Source of the DNA: Kribbella jejuensis
Lineage (GTDB): Bacteria > Actinomycetota > Actinomycetes > Propionibacteriales > Kribbellaceae
Reading direction: 5' to 3'
Assembly (NCBI RefSeq): GCF_006715085.1
Contig: NZ_VFMM01000003.1
Coordinates: 1-64,000 of the forward strand
Length of the DNA stretch: 64,000 bases
The position numbers and the translations under genes were made by a program. A model generated the notes under the pieces. That model was given only the letters and a program-made list of their open reading frames with translations. It did not search any database and was not told where the DNA came from. Every line of letters begins with the position of its first letter. Position 1 is the first letter of the stretch. Positions 14,085-22,871 of this stretch are shown piece by piece.

Positions 14085-17078
14085 GTGACTGACGACGCGT
14101 TCGGAACGGCCCAGATCCGCCAGAAGGTCCTCGCTGCTTGGGCAGCTTCCCCGGTTCGCTTCCGCGAGGATGCGAATGCCGAGGAGGAATTGGTCCTCGG
14201 AGGGTACGCCGACCGCGTCGTCATTGAACTCGCCCAGAACGCCGCCGACGCCGCCACCCGCGCCGGCACCCTGGGGCGCATCCGCTACGAACTCCGCGAC
14301 AACACCCTCGTGGTCGCGAACACCGGCGCCCCGCTGGACGCCGACGGCGTGCAGTCCCTGGCGACCCTGCGCGCATCGGCCAAGCGCGATGCCGCCAGTC
14401 CAGAAGCGCCGGGTGCGGAAGGCGCCGGTGCGGGTGGCGCGGGTGGCGCCGGGCGTGTCGCGCCTGTTGGGCGGTTCGGGGTAGGGTTCTCCGCTGTGCT
14501 GGCGGTGACGGATGAGCCGGTCGTGTTGTCGCGGACGGGTGGCGTGCGGTTCTCGAAAACCGACACGGCAGCGGCGATCGCAGACGTGCTTTCGTTGGAG
14601 ACGGAGGTCCGTCGTCGCGACGGTCAGGCGCCGGTGCTGCGGCTGCCGTTCGAGGCCGAGGGGGAGCCGCCGATCGGGTACGACACCGCGGTCATCCTCC
14701 CGCTGCGCGACGAGGCTGCGGTTGCCCTCGTACGCCGGCTGCTCGCGGAAGCCGACGATGCCCTCCTCCTCGCGCTCCCCGGACTCGAACGCATCGAGAT
14801 CGAAACCGACGACACTCGCCGCCTCCTCGAGAACGTCGAGGACCGCTGGTACGTCCACCGCACCGGCGGCGTCTTCACTCCCGCCGAACGCGAACAACTC
14901 CTCGCCGACCGCCCCACCGAAGAACGCACCCGCCCGGCCTGGTCAGTCGTCTGGGCCCTCCCACGCATCGACCGCACCCCACCAACCGTCCTCCACGCCC
15001 CCACGCCGACCGACGAACCACTGTCGTTGGGAGCGTTGCTCTTGGCAACATTCCCGCTCGACTCCACCCGCCGCCATGTCGCGAAAGGTCCGCTCACAGA
15101 CCGCCTCGTACAGGAAGCGGCAACCGCGTACGCCGACCTCCTGCACGACCGTGCTGCGTCCGGCGACGACGTGCTGCGCCTGGTACCCACCGGCCTCGCG
15201 GCAGGCGCCCTGGACCGAATGGTCCGAGAAGAGATCATGCACCGTTTACCCAGCACTGCAATGCTTCGGGCGGCTGATGCCTCGGGGGAGCTGTTGCGCC
15301 CTCAGGATGCTGTGGTGGTCGAGGGCGCTGATGAGGCGTTCAACGGCGTGTTGGCGCCGATCGTCGAGGGGCTGATCCAGGCTCGCCGGGAGGACCGGCA
15401 GGTGTTGGACGCGTTGCAGGTCAGGCGGCTCGAGTTGGCTGAGGTGGTTGATCAGCTTGGGGGAGAGGGGTCGCCTGGGTGGTGGCGGGAGCTGTACGTG
15501 TCACTGGCGAACATGGTGACCGATCCGTTGCTGAGGGAGTCGCTGGGCACGCTGCCTGTACCGCTTGCTGACGGGCGGCTGGTGCGTGGGGCTCGGGGGC
15601 TGCTCCTGCCTGGGCCGGAGATTCCGCTCGACACGTTGGCCGCGTTCAGTGAGTACGGCGTGCGGGTCGTACACCCGGAGGCCGTCGCCCCAGCTCTCGA
15701 AAGGCTCGGCGCGATTCCCGCGACTCCGCGTACGCTGCTCGAGGACAGCTCCGTACGTACGGCCGTCGAGCACTCCGCCGACGCCGACGATCCGGACGCG
15801 ATCGCCCACGCCGTACTCAGCCTGGTCGCCGCCGACCCGGCCCAGGCCGACGGTCTGTGGTGGCTCTCCGATCTCGTACTGCGTGACACCGACGGCGAAC
15901 TCGTCCCCGCGAACGCCCTCGTCATCCCCGGCTCGCCCGCGCACGCGATCCTCGACCCCGACGAGGTCGCCCCGATCGCCGACGACCTCGTCGACCGCTA
16001 CGGCCGTCCCGCTCTCGAGGCGGTGCTGTCCACTCTCGCCGTCGTGACCGCCGCCGACGTCGCGCTCGATCAACTCCCCGAATCGCTCCGGGATCTCGAC
16101 GGGATCGAGGACTGGGTGTACGACGTCGCGCCCGGCGGATCGCCGTACGGCGCGACCGTGGGCGAAATCGAGGTGATCCGCGACCTCGACTGGATCACCA
16201 ACTGGCCGAAAGCCCTGCAAATACTGGGCTCCGACCCCGACCTACGCCGCGCGCTCATCACCCCAGTCCGCGTCGTCGGCCCCGACGACCGCCCCCGCGA
16301 CGTCCCGTCGTACGCCGCCTGGTGGATCCGCGAACATGTAGAGCAGTTGGCCGGCCGCGCTGACCCCGACGCAGAGCCGGTGCTCGCGACCTTCCTCGAC
16401 GAAGCGCCCGGCTGGACCGCTGCCCTGGACCCGGAGGTGCGGACGGCGATCGGGCTGGTTCGGGACGTCGGCGATCTGGATGCGGACGGTCTCGCGCTGG
16501 TGCTCGAACGGCTTGCCGATCCGGAGCGGGACGTCGACGAGGCGTCGATCCTTCGGCTCTGGAGCCGGCTCGGGACGCTCGCGCTGTTCCCCGGCGACGC
16601 GCCCGACCACGTCCGCGTACTCGATCCGGAGGGCGGCACCCGCGTCACGGACGCCGATCACGCGGTGGTCGTCGACGGGCCGATGTGGGTGCAGCGCCAC
16701 GATCTCGGCGGATTCGTGGTGGGGTCCGGGGCAGCTGCGGACGGGCTCAGCGACCTGTTCGACGTACCGCTCGCCCAAGAAGTTGCCGACGGCAAGATTG
16801 ACGGTACGGGTACCGCGGCCGACGTACCGCCGATCGTCCGCGAACTGGTCCCCGAGGTGCCGGCCACCTGGTGGGAGCACGACGAGCTGACGGTCGACGG
16901 CGTCGAGGTCTCGTGGTGGGTGGACGCCGACGGCGCGCCGCACGCCGCGACGTTCGACGGGCTGGCAAAAGCACTCGCCTGGGCGGCCGGCCGCTGGGAC
17001 CGACGCCATGTGATCCGCGCGGTTCTCAACGAACCCGACCGTTCCGTCGAACTCCTGACCGACGCGATCTACGACTGA
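14085..17078 (+). CDS. Large protein with sacsin/Hsp90-like ATPase domain
   Basis: The product has 997 residues. The N-terminal GHKL-type ATP site shows ELAQNAADAA (Mg-binding Asn helix), VANTGAPLD and GRFGVGFSAVLAV (glycine-rich lid), the arrangement of sacsin and Hsp90 N-domains. The rest (about 300-997) is alpha/beta with no recognised domain and ends in a Trp-rich section. Related proteins in other actinobacteria are annotated as sacsin-type ATPases; a chaperone-like role is inferred. The GTG start has TAGCCT 6 bases upstream, so it is probably leaderless. Base composition switches inside the gene: C-rich around 14740-15240, G-rich around 15250-15650, then C-rich again. Confidence 0.75.
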   Translation: MTDDAFGTAQIRQKVLAAWAASPVRFREDANAEEELVLGGYADRVVIELAQNAADAATRAGTLGRIRYELRDNTLVVANTGAPLDADGVQSLATLRASAKRDAASPEAPGAEGAGAGGAGGAGRVAPVGRFGVGFSAVLAVTDEPVVLSRTGGVRFSKTDTAAAIADVLSLETEVRRRDGQAPVLRLPFEAEGEPPIGYDTAVILPLRDEAAVALVRRLLAEADDALLLALPGLERIEIETDDTRRLLENVEDRWYVHRTGGVFTPAEREQLLADRPTEERTRPAWSVVWALPRIDRTPPTVLHAPTPTDEPLSLGALLLATFPLDSTRRHVAKGPLTDRLVQEAATAYADLLHDRAASGDDVLRLVPTGLAAGALDRMVREEIMHRLPSTAMLRAADASGELLRPQDAVVVEGADEAFNGVLAPIVEGLIQARREDRQVLDALQVRRLELAEVVDQLGGEGSPGWWRELYVSLANMVTDPLLRESLGTLPVPLADGRLVRGARGLLLPGPEIPLDTLAAFSEYGVRVVHPEAVAPALERLGAIPATPRTLLEDSSVRTAVEHSADADDPDAIAHAVLSLVAADPAQADGLWWLSDLVLRDTDGELVPANALVIPGSPAHAILDPDEVAPIADDLVDRYGRPALEAVLSTLAVVTAADVALDQLPESLRDLDGIEDWVYDVAPGGSPYGATVGEIEVIRDLDWITNWPKALQILGSDPDLRRALITPVRVVGPDDRPRDVPSYAAWWIREHVEQLAGRADPDAEPVLATFLDEAPGWTAALDPEVRTAIGLVRDVGDLDADGLALVLERLADPERDVDEASILRLWSRLGTLALFPGDAPDHVRVLDPEGGTRVTDADHAVVVDGPMWVQRHDLGGFVVGSGAAADGLSDLFDVPLAQEVADGKIDGTGTAADVPPIVRELVPEVPATWWEHDELTVDGVEVSWWVDADGAPHAATFDGLAKALAWAAGRWDRRHVIRAVLNEPDRSVELLTDAIYD

Positions 17079-17116
17079 CCGGTTCCGGACGGTCGCCACG
17101 GGGCGTGACGACGGCT

Positions 17117-17128
17117 GGAAGCGTTTCC
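17117..17128. promoter_or_regulatory. LacI-type operator-like sequence
   Basis: GGAAGCGTTTCC: near-perfect 12-bp palindrome (one mismatched pair) of the kind bound by LacI/GalR proteins, 200 bases before the solute-binding protein gene. No LacI gene is adjacent. Confidence 0.4.
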
Positions 17129-17225
17129 GCCTGCGGCGTCACCCAGAGCGAGAAACGTTGTCAGAGGTTGGTATATCGACTGATCTGCGGATATGACGTT
17201 GCGGTTTCAACGTGGGAACGAACTC

Positions 17226-17254
17226 TTGTCAACGTTGTCAACGCTACTTATAGT
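17226..17254 (+). promoter_or_regulatory. Promoter of the family-5 ABC transporter operon with direct repeat
   Basis: TTGTCA (17226-17231), 17 bases, TATAGT (17249-17254). The 9-mer TTGTCAACG occurs twice in tandem (17226-17234, 17235-17243), creating a central CAACGTTG palindrome. This could be an operator covering the -35 and spacer. Confidence 0.6.
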
Positions 17255-17317
17255 CCGTGGCACCTCTCGGTCGGTGATCCGCCTGTCCACGCAACGTAAA
17301 CGGAGGTGACATTCGTC

Positions 17318-19150
17318 ATGAACGATGCGCCGCGCCCGCAGTTCGAAGACGTCGCAGATGTCGTCCGCTACCAGTTGAGCCGCCGAGCCATGATGGGAGG
17401 AGGCGCCGCCGCGTTGACCGCGTTCCTGGCCGCCTGCTCCGGTGGCGGCTCGTACTCCGACAAGCCCGCGAACAACAAGCCCGTGGCGACCAAGTCCATC
17501 CAGATCGGCAAGGCGAACATCCCGGTCCCACGGGACCAGACGGTGATCGTCGGTCAGGTCGACTACACGGTGTTCGACAGCTTCAACGGCATGATCCCGA
17601 ACGGCTCGCCCGGTGGTGCCGGCGTCGAGCTCAGCACCGAGCCGCTGTTCTTCCTCAGCTTCGCCACCGGCAAGCTGACGCCGTGGCTCGCGACGGAGTA
17701 CAAGTACAACGACGACCACACCGAACTGACGCTGAAGTTCGACCCGAAGGCCCACTGGAACGACGGCCAGCCGCTCGGCGCGAACGACTTCAAGTTCACC
17801 GTGATGCTGCTCAAGGACCGCCCCGACCTGTTCGGTGGCGGCGGTGAGCTGAAGGAGTTCGTCAAGGACATCGAGGTACCGGACCCGCAGACCGCCGTGG
17901 TCAAGTTCCTCAAGCCGACGCCGCGGTTCCACTACAACTTCATCGCCGCGATCGCGGGTGCGCCGAACAACATCATGCCGGAGCACATCTGGAAGTCGCA
18001 GGACCCGACGAAGTACAAGGACAACCCGCCGGTCCGCTCCGGCCCGTACAAGCTGAAGCAGGCGATCCGGAACCAGAAGATGTTCGTCTGGGAGAAGGAC
18101 CCGAACTACTGGAACAAGGACAAACTCGACGTCAAGCCCCAGTACGTCGTGTTCCAGAGCACGTCCAAGCAGGCCGACCAGGCCGCGCTCGCGTTCGAGC
18201 GGGCCGAGTTCGACGTCGGCTCGATCGACGAGCAGCACGCCAAGCAGCTGCGCAACACCGGGTACCCGAACCTCGTGACCACCCAGTTCCACGACCCGAA
18301 CCCGCGGGTGATGTGGCTGAACTGCGACCCGTCTCGCGGGGTGATCGCCGAACCGAAGATGCACTGGGCGATCAACTACTGCCTGGACCGGGAGAAGATC
18401 GGCAAGTCCATCTGGCAGGTCCCGGTCCCGCCGGCCGTGTACCCGTGGGCGGACTACCCGACCAACGACAAGTGGAAGAACGACGACCTCGCGAACAAGT
18501 ACAAGTTCGAGTACAACCTGGACAAGGCGACCCAGCTGCTCGACGAGATCGCGCCGAAGAACGCGGCCGGCAAGCGGATGTACAAGGGCAAGGAGATCAA
18601 CCTCGAGATCATCACGCCGTCGCCGGTCGACGGTGGCGAGTACGCGATCGCGAACGTCCTGAAGACCGACCTGGCCAAGGTCGGCGTACCGGCGACGCTG
18701 CGCAGCCTGGCGGGGAACGTGCACGACGAGAAGTTCCAGCGCGGTCAGTACGACATCGACTCCAGCTGGGCCGGTTTCGCCATCGACCCCGAGCAGCTCT
18801 ACACCGACTGGGAGAGCAGCAAGGCTCAGCCGATCGGCAAGAACGCGGCCGGCAAGAACAAGATGCGCTTCCGGAACGCGAAGTTCGACGAGATCTCCCA
18901 GAAGCTGGCCGGGCTGGACCCGAACAGTCCGGAGGCCAAGCCGCTGCTCGACCAGGCCCTGGAGATCTACTTCCAGAACCTGCCGCTGCTGTCGGTGATC
19001 CAGACCGGCTACCCGTCGTACTTCAACACGGCGTTCTGGAAGGACTGGCCGACCGACGACAACCTGTACGAGGTGCCGCTGAACTGGTGGCCGCACTTCA
19101 TCTTCGTACTCGGCAAGATCACCGCCACCGGGCAGAAGGGACCGGCGTGA
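17318..19150 (+). CDS. ABC transporter substrate-binding lipoprotein, family 5
   Basis: The product has 610 residues. A twin-arginine signal (SRRAMMGG) leads to a lipobox LAAC with C40, so it should be exported folded and anchored to the outer face of the membrane. The mature part is a family-5 (Opp/Dpp) binding protein with HWNDGQPLGANDFKFT, a TGPYKL-like SGPYKLK and the late IYFQNLPLL. Family-5 proteins bind peptides but in actinobacteria also oligosaccharides. GGAGGTG at 17302-17308 fixes the ATG at 17318 over an upstream GTG. First of five coupled genes. Substrate unknown; LacI-like sites upstream favour a sugar. Confidence 0.9.
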   Translation: MNDAPRPQFEDVADVVRYQLSRRAMMGGGAAALTAFLAACSGGGSYSDKPANNKPVATKSIQIGKANIPVPRDQTVIVGQVDYTVFDSFNGMIPNGSPGGAGVELSTEPLFFLSFATGKLTPWLATEYKYNDDHTELTLKFDPKAHWNDGQPLGANDFKFTVMLLKDRPDLFGGGGELKEFVKDIEVPDPQTAVVKFLKPTPRFHYNFIAAIAGAPNNIMPEHIWKSQDPTKYKDNPPVRSGPYKLKQAIRNQKMFVWEKDPNYWNKDKLDVKPQYVVFQSTSKQADQAALAFERAEFDVGSIDEQHAKQLRNTGYPNLVTTQFHDPNPRVMWLNCDPSRGVIAEPKMHWAINYCLDREKIGKSIWQVPVPPAVYPWADYPTNDKWKNDDLANKYKFEYNLDKATQLLDEIAPKNAAGKRMYKGKEINLEIITPSPVDGGEYAIANVLKTDLAKVGVPATLRSLAGNVHDEKFQRGQYDIDSSWAGFAIDPEQLYTDWESSKAQPIGKNAAGKNKMRFRNAKFDEISQKLAGLDPNSPEAKPLLDQALEIYFQNLPLLSVIQTGYPSYFNTAFWKDWPTDDNLYEVPLNWWPHFIFVLGKITATGQKGPA

Positions 19151-20241
19151 CGGCGGAAGCCCCGCCGGTGGTAGCTGTGGACAAGAGCCAGGACTCCGCA
19201 TCCCGTACCGGGGTGCGGGCCTGGCTGTCCCGGCATCCGCTGGCGGCGTACGCGATCCGCAGGCTCGGACTGTACGTCGTGGAACTCTGGGGCGCGTTGA
19301 CCATCGCGTTCTTCTTCTTCCGGCTGATGCCGGGCGACCCGATCCAGACCCTGATCCAGTCCCTGCAACAGAACTACATCTACAACGCGCAGGCGAGTGC
19401 GGAGATCATCGCCCGCTACAAGCACGAGTTCGGGCTGGACGGCAACCTGCTCACGCAGTACCTGGTCTACATGCAGAAGCTCGTGCTGCATGGTGATCTC
19501 GGCCCGTCGCTCATCAACTACCCGACTCCGGCGCAGACCGTGATCCTGCGGTCGTTGCCGTGGACAATCGGTCTGCTCGGGATCTCCGCCGTCCTGGCGT
19601 GGATCCTCGGGATGGTGATCGGCGCGATCGCCGGCTGGCGGCGCGGGAAGCTCGGTTCCGCGATCGCCACCAACCTGTCGATCGCGCTGTCGCACGTGCC
19701 GTACTTCTTCGTCGCGCTGATCCTGGTGTACATCTTCGCGTACTCGATGGGCGTGCTGCCGGCCAGATCGGCGTACGACTCGAACATCAACCCTGGCATC
19801 ACACCCGAGTTCATCGGCAGCGTGCTCAAGTACGGGCTGCTGCCGGGGTTGTCGATCGTGATCATCGGGACGTTCAGCTGGATCCTGTCCACCCGGATGC
19901 TGATGATCCCGATCCTCGGGGAGGACTACCTGGTGTACGCCGAGGCGAAGGGACTGAAGGGCCGCCGGATCCTGACCCGGTACGCGCTGCGGAACTGCTA
20001 CCTGCCGCAGATCACCGCGTTCGGGATCTCGCTGGGCTTCATCTTCAACGGCAACGTGCTCGTCGAGCAGCTGTTCAACTACCCGGGGCTGGGGACCACG
20101 CTGGTCACCGCGATCCAGCAGCTCGACTTCAACACGATCCTCGGTGTCACCGACATCGCGATCTTCTCGGTGCTGACCGCCGTCCTGCTTCTCGATCTCC
20201 TGCTCCCGCTGCTCGACCCGCGGGTCAAGTACTGGAAGTGA
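19147..20241 (+). CDS. ABC transporter permease (OppB/DppB type)
   Basis: The product has 364 residues and about six membrane helices, starting after a short polar N-terminus (LYVVELWGALTIAFFFFRLMPGDP). The EAA loop region reads YAEAKGLKGRRIL. It forms the transmembrane pore with the next gene product. The GTG start overlaps the stop of the binding protein gene (GTGA). The N-terminal leader of about 40 residues is longer than is usual for this family. Confidence 0.9.
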   Translation: MTAEAPPVVAVDKSQDSASRTGVRAWLSRHPLAAYAIRRLGLYVVELWGALTIAFFFFRLMPGDPIQTLIQSLQQNYIYNAQASAEIIARYKHEFGLDGNLLTQYLVYMQKLVLHGDLGPSLINYPTPAQTVILRSLPWTIGLLGISAVLAWILGMVIGAIAGWRRGKLGSAIATNLSIALSHVPYFFVALILVYIFAYSMGVLPARSAYDSNINPGITPEFIGSVLKYGLLPGLSIVIIGTFSWILSTRMLMIPILGEDYLVYAEAKGLKGRRILTRYALRNCYLPQITAFGISLGFIFNGNVLVEQLFNYPGLGTTLVTAIQQLDFNTILGVTDIAIFSVLTAVLLLDLLLPLLDPRVKYWK

Positions 20242-21122
20242 TGACGATGAGACTTCTGACCGCGGTACTGCGAACGATCCGGAACAGCCGGCGGCTGGCG
20301 ACCGGACTGGTCATCCTCGGCCTGCTGGTCCTGCTCGCACTGTTCAGCCCGCTGATCGCGAAGGCGATCGGCGGGAGCCAGGACCCGATCGAGCTGGCGG
20401 CGTACGACAAGTGGCTCGTTCCCGGGCCGGATCATCTGCTCGGCACCGACCAGTTCGGCCGGGACGTGTTCGCGATGGTGGTGAAGGCGCTCGCGGTGTC
20501 CCTGCAGATCGGGGCGATCGCCGGCGTGATCTCCACCGTCGTCGGTGTGATCGTCGCGTTCGTCGCCGGGTACAAAGGCGGCTGGATCGACGGGATATTG
20601 TCCACGTTCACCGGGATCCTGTTGGTCATCCCCACGTTCCCGTTGCTGATCGCGCTGTCGGCGTACGCGAAGAACGTCAGCCTGTTCCAGGTCGGCGTGA
20701 TGATCTCGATCTTCTCCTGGCCGTTCGCGGCCAAGACGATCCGATCCCAGGTGCTCTCGCTGCGAACCCGGCCGTACGTCGACCTGGCGCGGGTCAGCAA
20801 GGCGCGCGACATCGAGATCATCGTCACCGAGCTGCTGCCGAACCTGCTGCCGTTCATCGGCGTCGGGTTCGCGTCGTCGGCGCTCGGCGCGATCTTCGGC
20901 CTGGTCGGTCTGGAGATCATCGGCCTCGGGCCCGGTGGCGTGATCGACCTCGGGCAGATCATCTTCAACGCGATCGGCACCGGCGCGCTGACGCTCGGGG
21001 CGTGGCCGATGTTCGTGGTCCCGATCGCCCTGCTGACGCTGCTGTTCGCGGCGCTGAACATGGTGAACATCGGCCTCGAAGAGGTCTACAACCCGCGGCT
21101 GAGGGGAGTGGCCGGTGAATAA
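20241..21122 (+). CDS. ABC transporter permease (OppC/DppC type)
   Basis: The product has 293 residues. The N-terminal helix is LVILGLLVLLALFSPLIA, then LGTDQFGRDVFAMVV, a signature of OppC-type permeases, and five further helices. The coupling loop reads DLARVSKARDIEII. It starts one base into the stop of the previous gene (TGATG), with M at 20247 as an alternative. It pairs with the OppB-like permease. Confidence 0.9.
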   Translation: MTMRLLTAVLRTIRNSRRLATGLVILGLLVLLALFSPLIAKAIGGSQDPIELAAYDKWLVPGPDHLLGTDQFGRDVFAMVVKALAVSLQIGAIAGVISTVVGVIVAFVAGYKGGWIDGILSTFTGILLVIPTFPLLIALSAYAKNVSLFQVGVMISIFSWPFAAKTIRSQVLSLRTRPYVDLARVSKARDIEIIVTELLPNLLPFIGVGFASSALGAIFGLVGLEIIGLGPGGVIDLGQIIFNAIGTGALTLGAWPMFVVPIALLTLLFAALNMVNIGLEEVYNPRLRGVAGE

Positions 21123-21924
21123 CGTGCTTGAAGTGAACGGCCTCGAGGTCGTCTACTCCACCAACCGCGGAGATGTGAAGGCGGTCAGGGGGATCGATCT
21201 CGACGTACGCCGGGGTGAGATCCTCGGCATCGCCGGAGAGTCCGGCAGCGGCAAGAGTACGCTCGCGGTCGCGCTCCTCCGGCTCCTCAAGGCGCCGGGC
21301 AAGGTGACCGGGGGATCGGTGATGTTCCACCCGGCCGGGCGCTCGCCGGTCGACCTGCTCAAGGTGCACGGTGAACAACTCCGGGTCCTGCGGTGGTCGG
21401 CGTTGTCCTACCTCCCGCAGGGCTCGATGAGCTCGCTCAACCCGGTGATGCGCGTCCACGACCAGTTCAAAGATGTGATCCTGGAACACGCGCCGGCCCG
21501 CAAGGATTCCTTGGACGAGATGATTCCGAGGCTACTCGAGCAGGTCGGCCTGGAGGCGCGCGTCGGCCGGATGTATCCGCACGAGCTGTCCGGCGGGATG
21601 AAGCAGCGGGTGCTGATGGCGATCGCGGTCGCCCTCGAGCCGGACCTGGTGATCGCGGACGAGCCGACCACCGCGCTGGACGTGACGATCCAGCGGGTGA
21701 TCCTGCAGTCGCTGGCCGATCTGCGGAGGGACTTCGGCGTGACGCTGATGGTGATCTCGCACGACATGGGCGTGCACGCGCAGCTCGCGGACCGGGTCGC
21801 GGTGATGTACGAAGGGCAGCTGGTCGAGGTGGGCGACGTACGGCAGGTGTTCAAGGACCCGCGGGACCCGTACACCCGGCAGCTGATCGACTCGATCCCG
21901 AAGTTCGGAAGGAGGGCCTCGTGA
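21115..21924 (+). CDS. ABC transporter ATP-binding protein (OppD/DppD type)
   Basis: The product has 269 residues. Walker A is GESGSGKST (41-49), the signature is LSGGMKQR, Walker B is LVIADEPTTALD, and the switch His is in VISHDMG. It energises the permease pair on the cytosolic side. It is shorter than many OppD proteins because the C-terminal Fe-S/oligopeptide extension is reduced: it stops soon after DPRDPYTRQLIDSIP. It overlaps the previous gene by 8 bases. Confidence 0.9.
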   Translation: MNNVLEVNGLEVVYSTNRGDVKAVRGIDLDVRRGEILGIAGESGSGKSTLAVALLRLLKAPGKVTGGSVMFHPAGRSPVDLLKVHGEQLRVLRWSALSYLPQGSMSSLNPVMRVHDQFKDVILEHAPARKDSLDEMIPRLLEQVGLEARVGRMYPHELSGGMKQRVLMAIAVALEPDLVIADEPTTALDVTIQRVILQSLADLRRDFGVTLMVISHDMGVHAQLADRVAVMYEGQLVEVGDVRQVFKDPRDPYTRQLIDSIPKFGRRAS

Positions 21925-22808
21925 AGTCCGAGCTCGAACTTCGTGGTGTACAGCAACGGTTCCATGCCCGTGGAGTTGCCGAGGGCTACATCACCGCGGT
22001 CGACGACGTGAGCTTCAGCCTGGCCGCGTCACCACCGCAGATCGTCAGCCTGGTCGGGCAGAGCGGCAGCGGGAAGAGCACGATCGCCCGCAACGTCCTC
22101 GGCCTGCAGAAGCCGACGGCCGGCTCGGTGCTGTACGGCGGCAAGGACATCTTCAAGCTGAGCCGGGCCGAGTACGACGCGTACCGGCGCGACGTACAGC
22201 CCGTCTTCCAGGACCCGTACGCGATCTTCAACCCGTTCTACCGGGTCGATCGCGTGCTGTGGAAGGCGGTGAAGAAGTTCAAGCTCGCCTCCACCCGCGC
22301 CGCCGGATTGGCGTTGATCGAGGAGTCGCTGCGTGCCGTCCGGCTGGAACCGGAGAACGTCCTCGGGCGGTACCCGCACCAGCTGTCAGGTGGTCAACGG
22401 CAACGGATCATGCTGGCCCGCGTGCACATGCTGCGCCCGTCCTTCATCATCGCCGACGAGCCCGTGTCGATGCTGGACGCCCAGGTGCGCAAACACTTCC
22501 TGGACATCCTGCTCGACTTCCAGCGCGAACACGGTATGACCACGCTGTTCATCACGCACGACCTGTCCACGGTCTACTACCTCGGCGGCGAGGTCATGGT
22601 GATCACCAAGGGCCAGATCGTCGAACGCGGCCCGGTCTCGACGGTGATGCACGAGCCCTCCCACCCGTACACCAAACTCCTGCTCGACTCCATCCCGCAA
22701 CCTGACCCCGACCAACGCTGGACCACCCGCATCGCCGTCGACGAACTCGACCACCTCGACGACCAAACCCCCGGCGACACGACCAAACCCGAAGCGCCGA
22801 TCATCTAG
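21921..22808 (+). CDS. ABC transporter ATP-binding protein (OppF/DppF type)
   Basis: The product has 295 residues. Walker A is GQSGSGKST (46-54), the signature is LSGGQRQR, Walker B is FIIADEPVSMLD, the switch His is in FITHDLS, and the C-terminal HPYTKLLLDSIP is typical of peptide/oligosaccharide importers. The GTG start overlaps the preceding stop and has GGAGGG at 21911-21916. Last gene of the operon, followed by a strong hairpin terminator. Confidence 0.9.
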   Translation: MKSELELRGVQQRFHARGVAEGYITAVDDVSFSLAASPPQIVSLVGQSGSGKSTIARNVLGLQKPTAGSVLYGGKDIFKLSRAEYDAYRRDVQPVFQDPYAIFNPFYRVDRVLWKAVKKFKLASTRAAGLALIEESLRAVRLEPENVLGRYPHQLSGGQRQRIMLARVHMLRPSFIIADEPVSMLDAQVRKHFLDILLDFQREHGMTTLFITHDLSTVYYLGGEVMVITKGQIVERGPVSTVMHEPSHPYTKLLLDSIPQPDPDQRWTTRIAVDELDHLDDQTPGDTTKPEAPII

Positions 22809-22822
22809 CCGGCACAGGCGCT

Positions 22823-22860
22823 GGGGACCGGGGAGAAGCTATGGCCTCTCTCCGGTCCCC
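22823..22860. terminator. Strong hairpin terminator between convergent genes
   Basis: The left arm (22823-22836, GGGGACCGGGGAGA) pairs with the right arm (22847-22860, TCTCTCCGGTCCCC), 14 pairs with one G-U on RNA and a 10-base loop. There is no long T tract, as is common in actinobacteria. Position suits both the ABC operon and the phospholipase gene. Confidence 0.75.
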
Positions 22861-22871
22861 AAGAGACGTGG

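Noticed and set aside
14085..17078. MutL or true Hsp90 assignment
   Set aside because: The GHKL motifs fit the sacsin-like pattern, but the MutL and Hsp90 middle-domain signatures are not visible.
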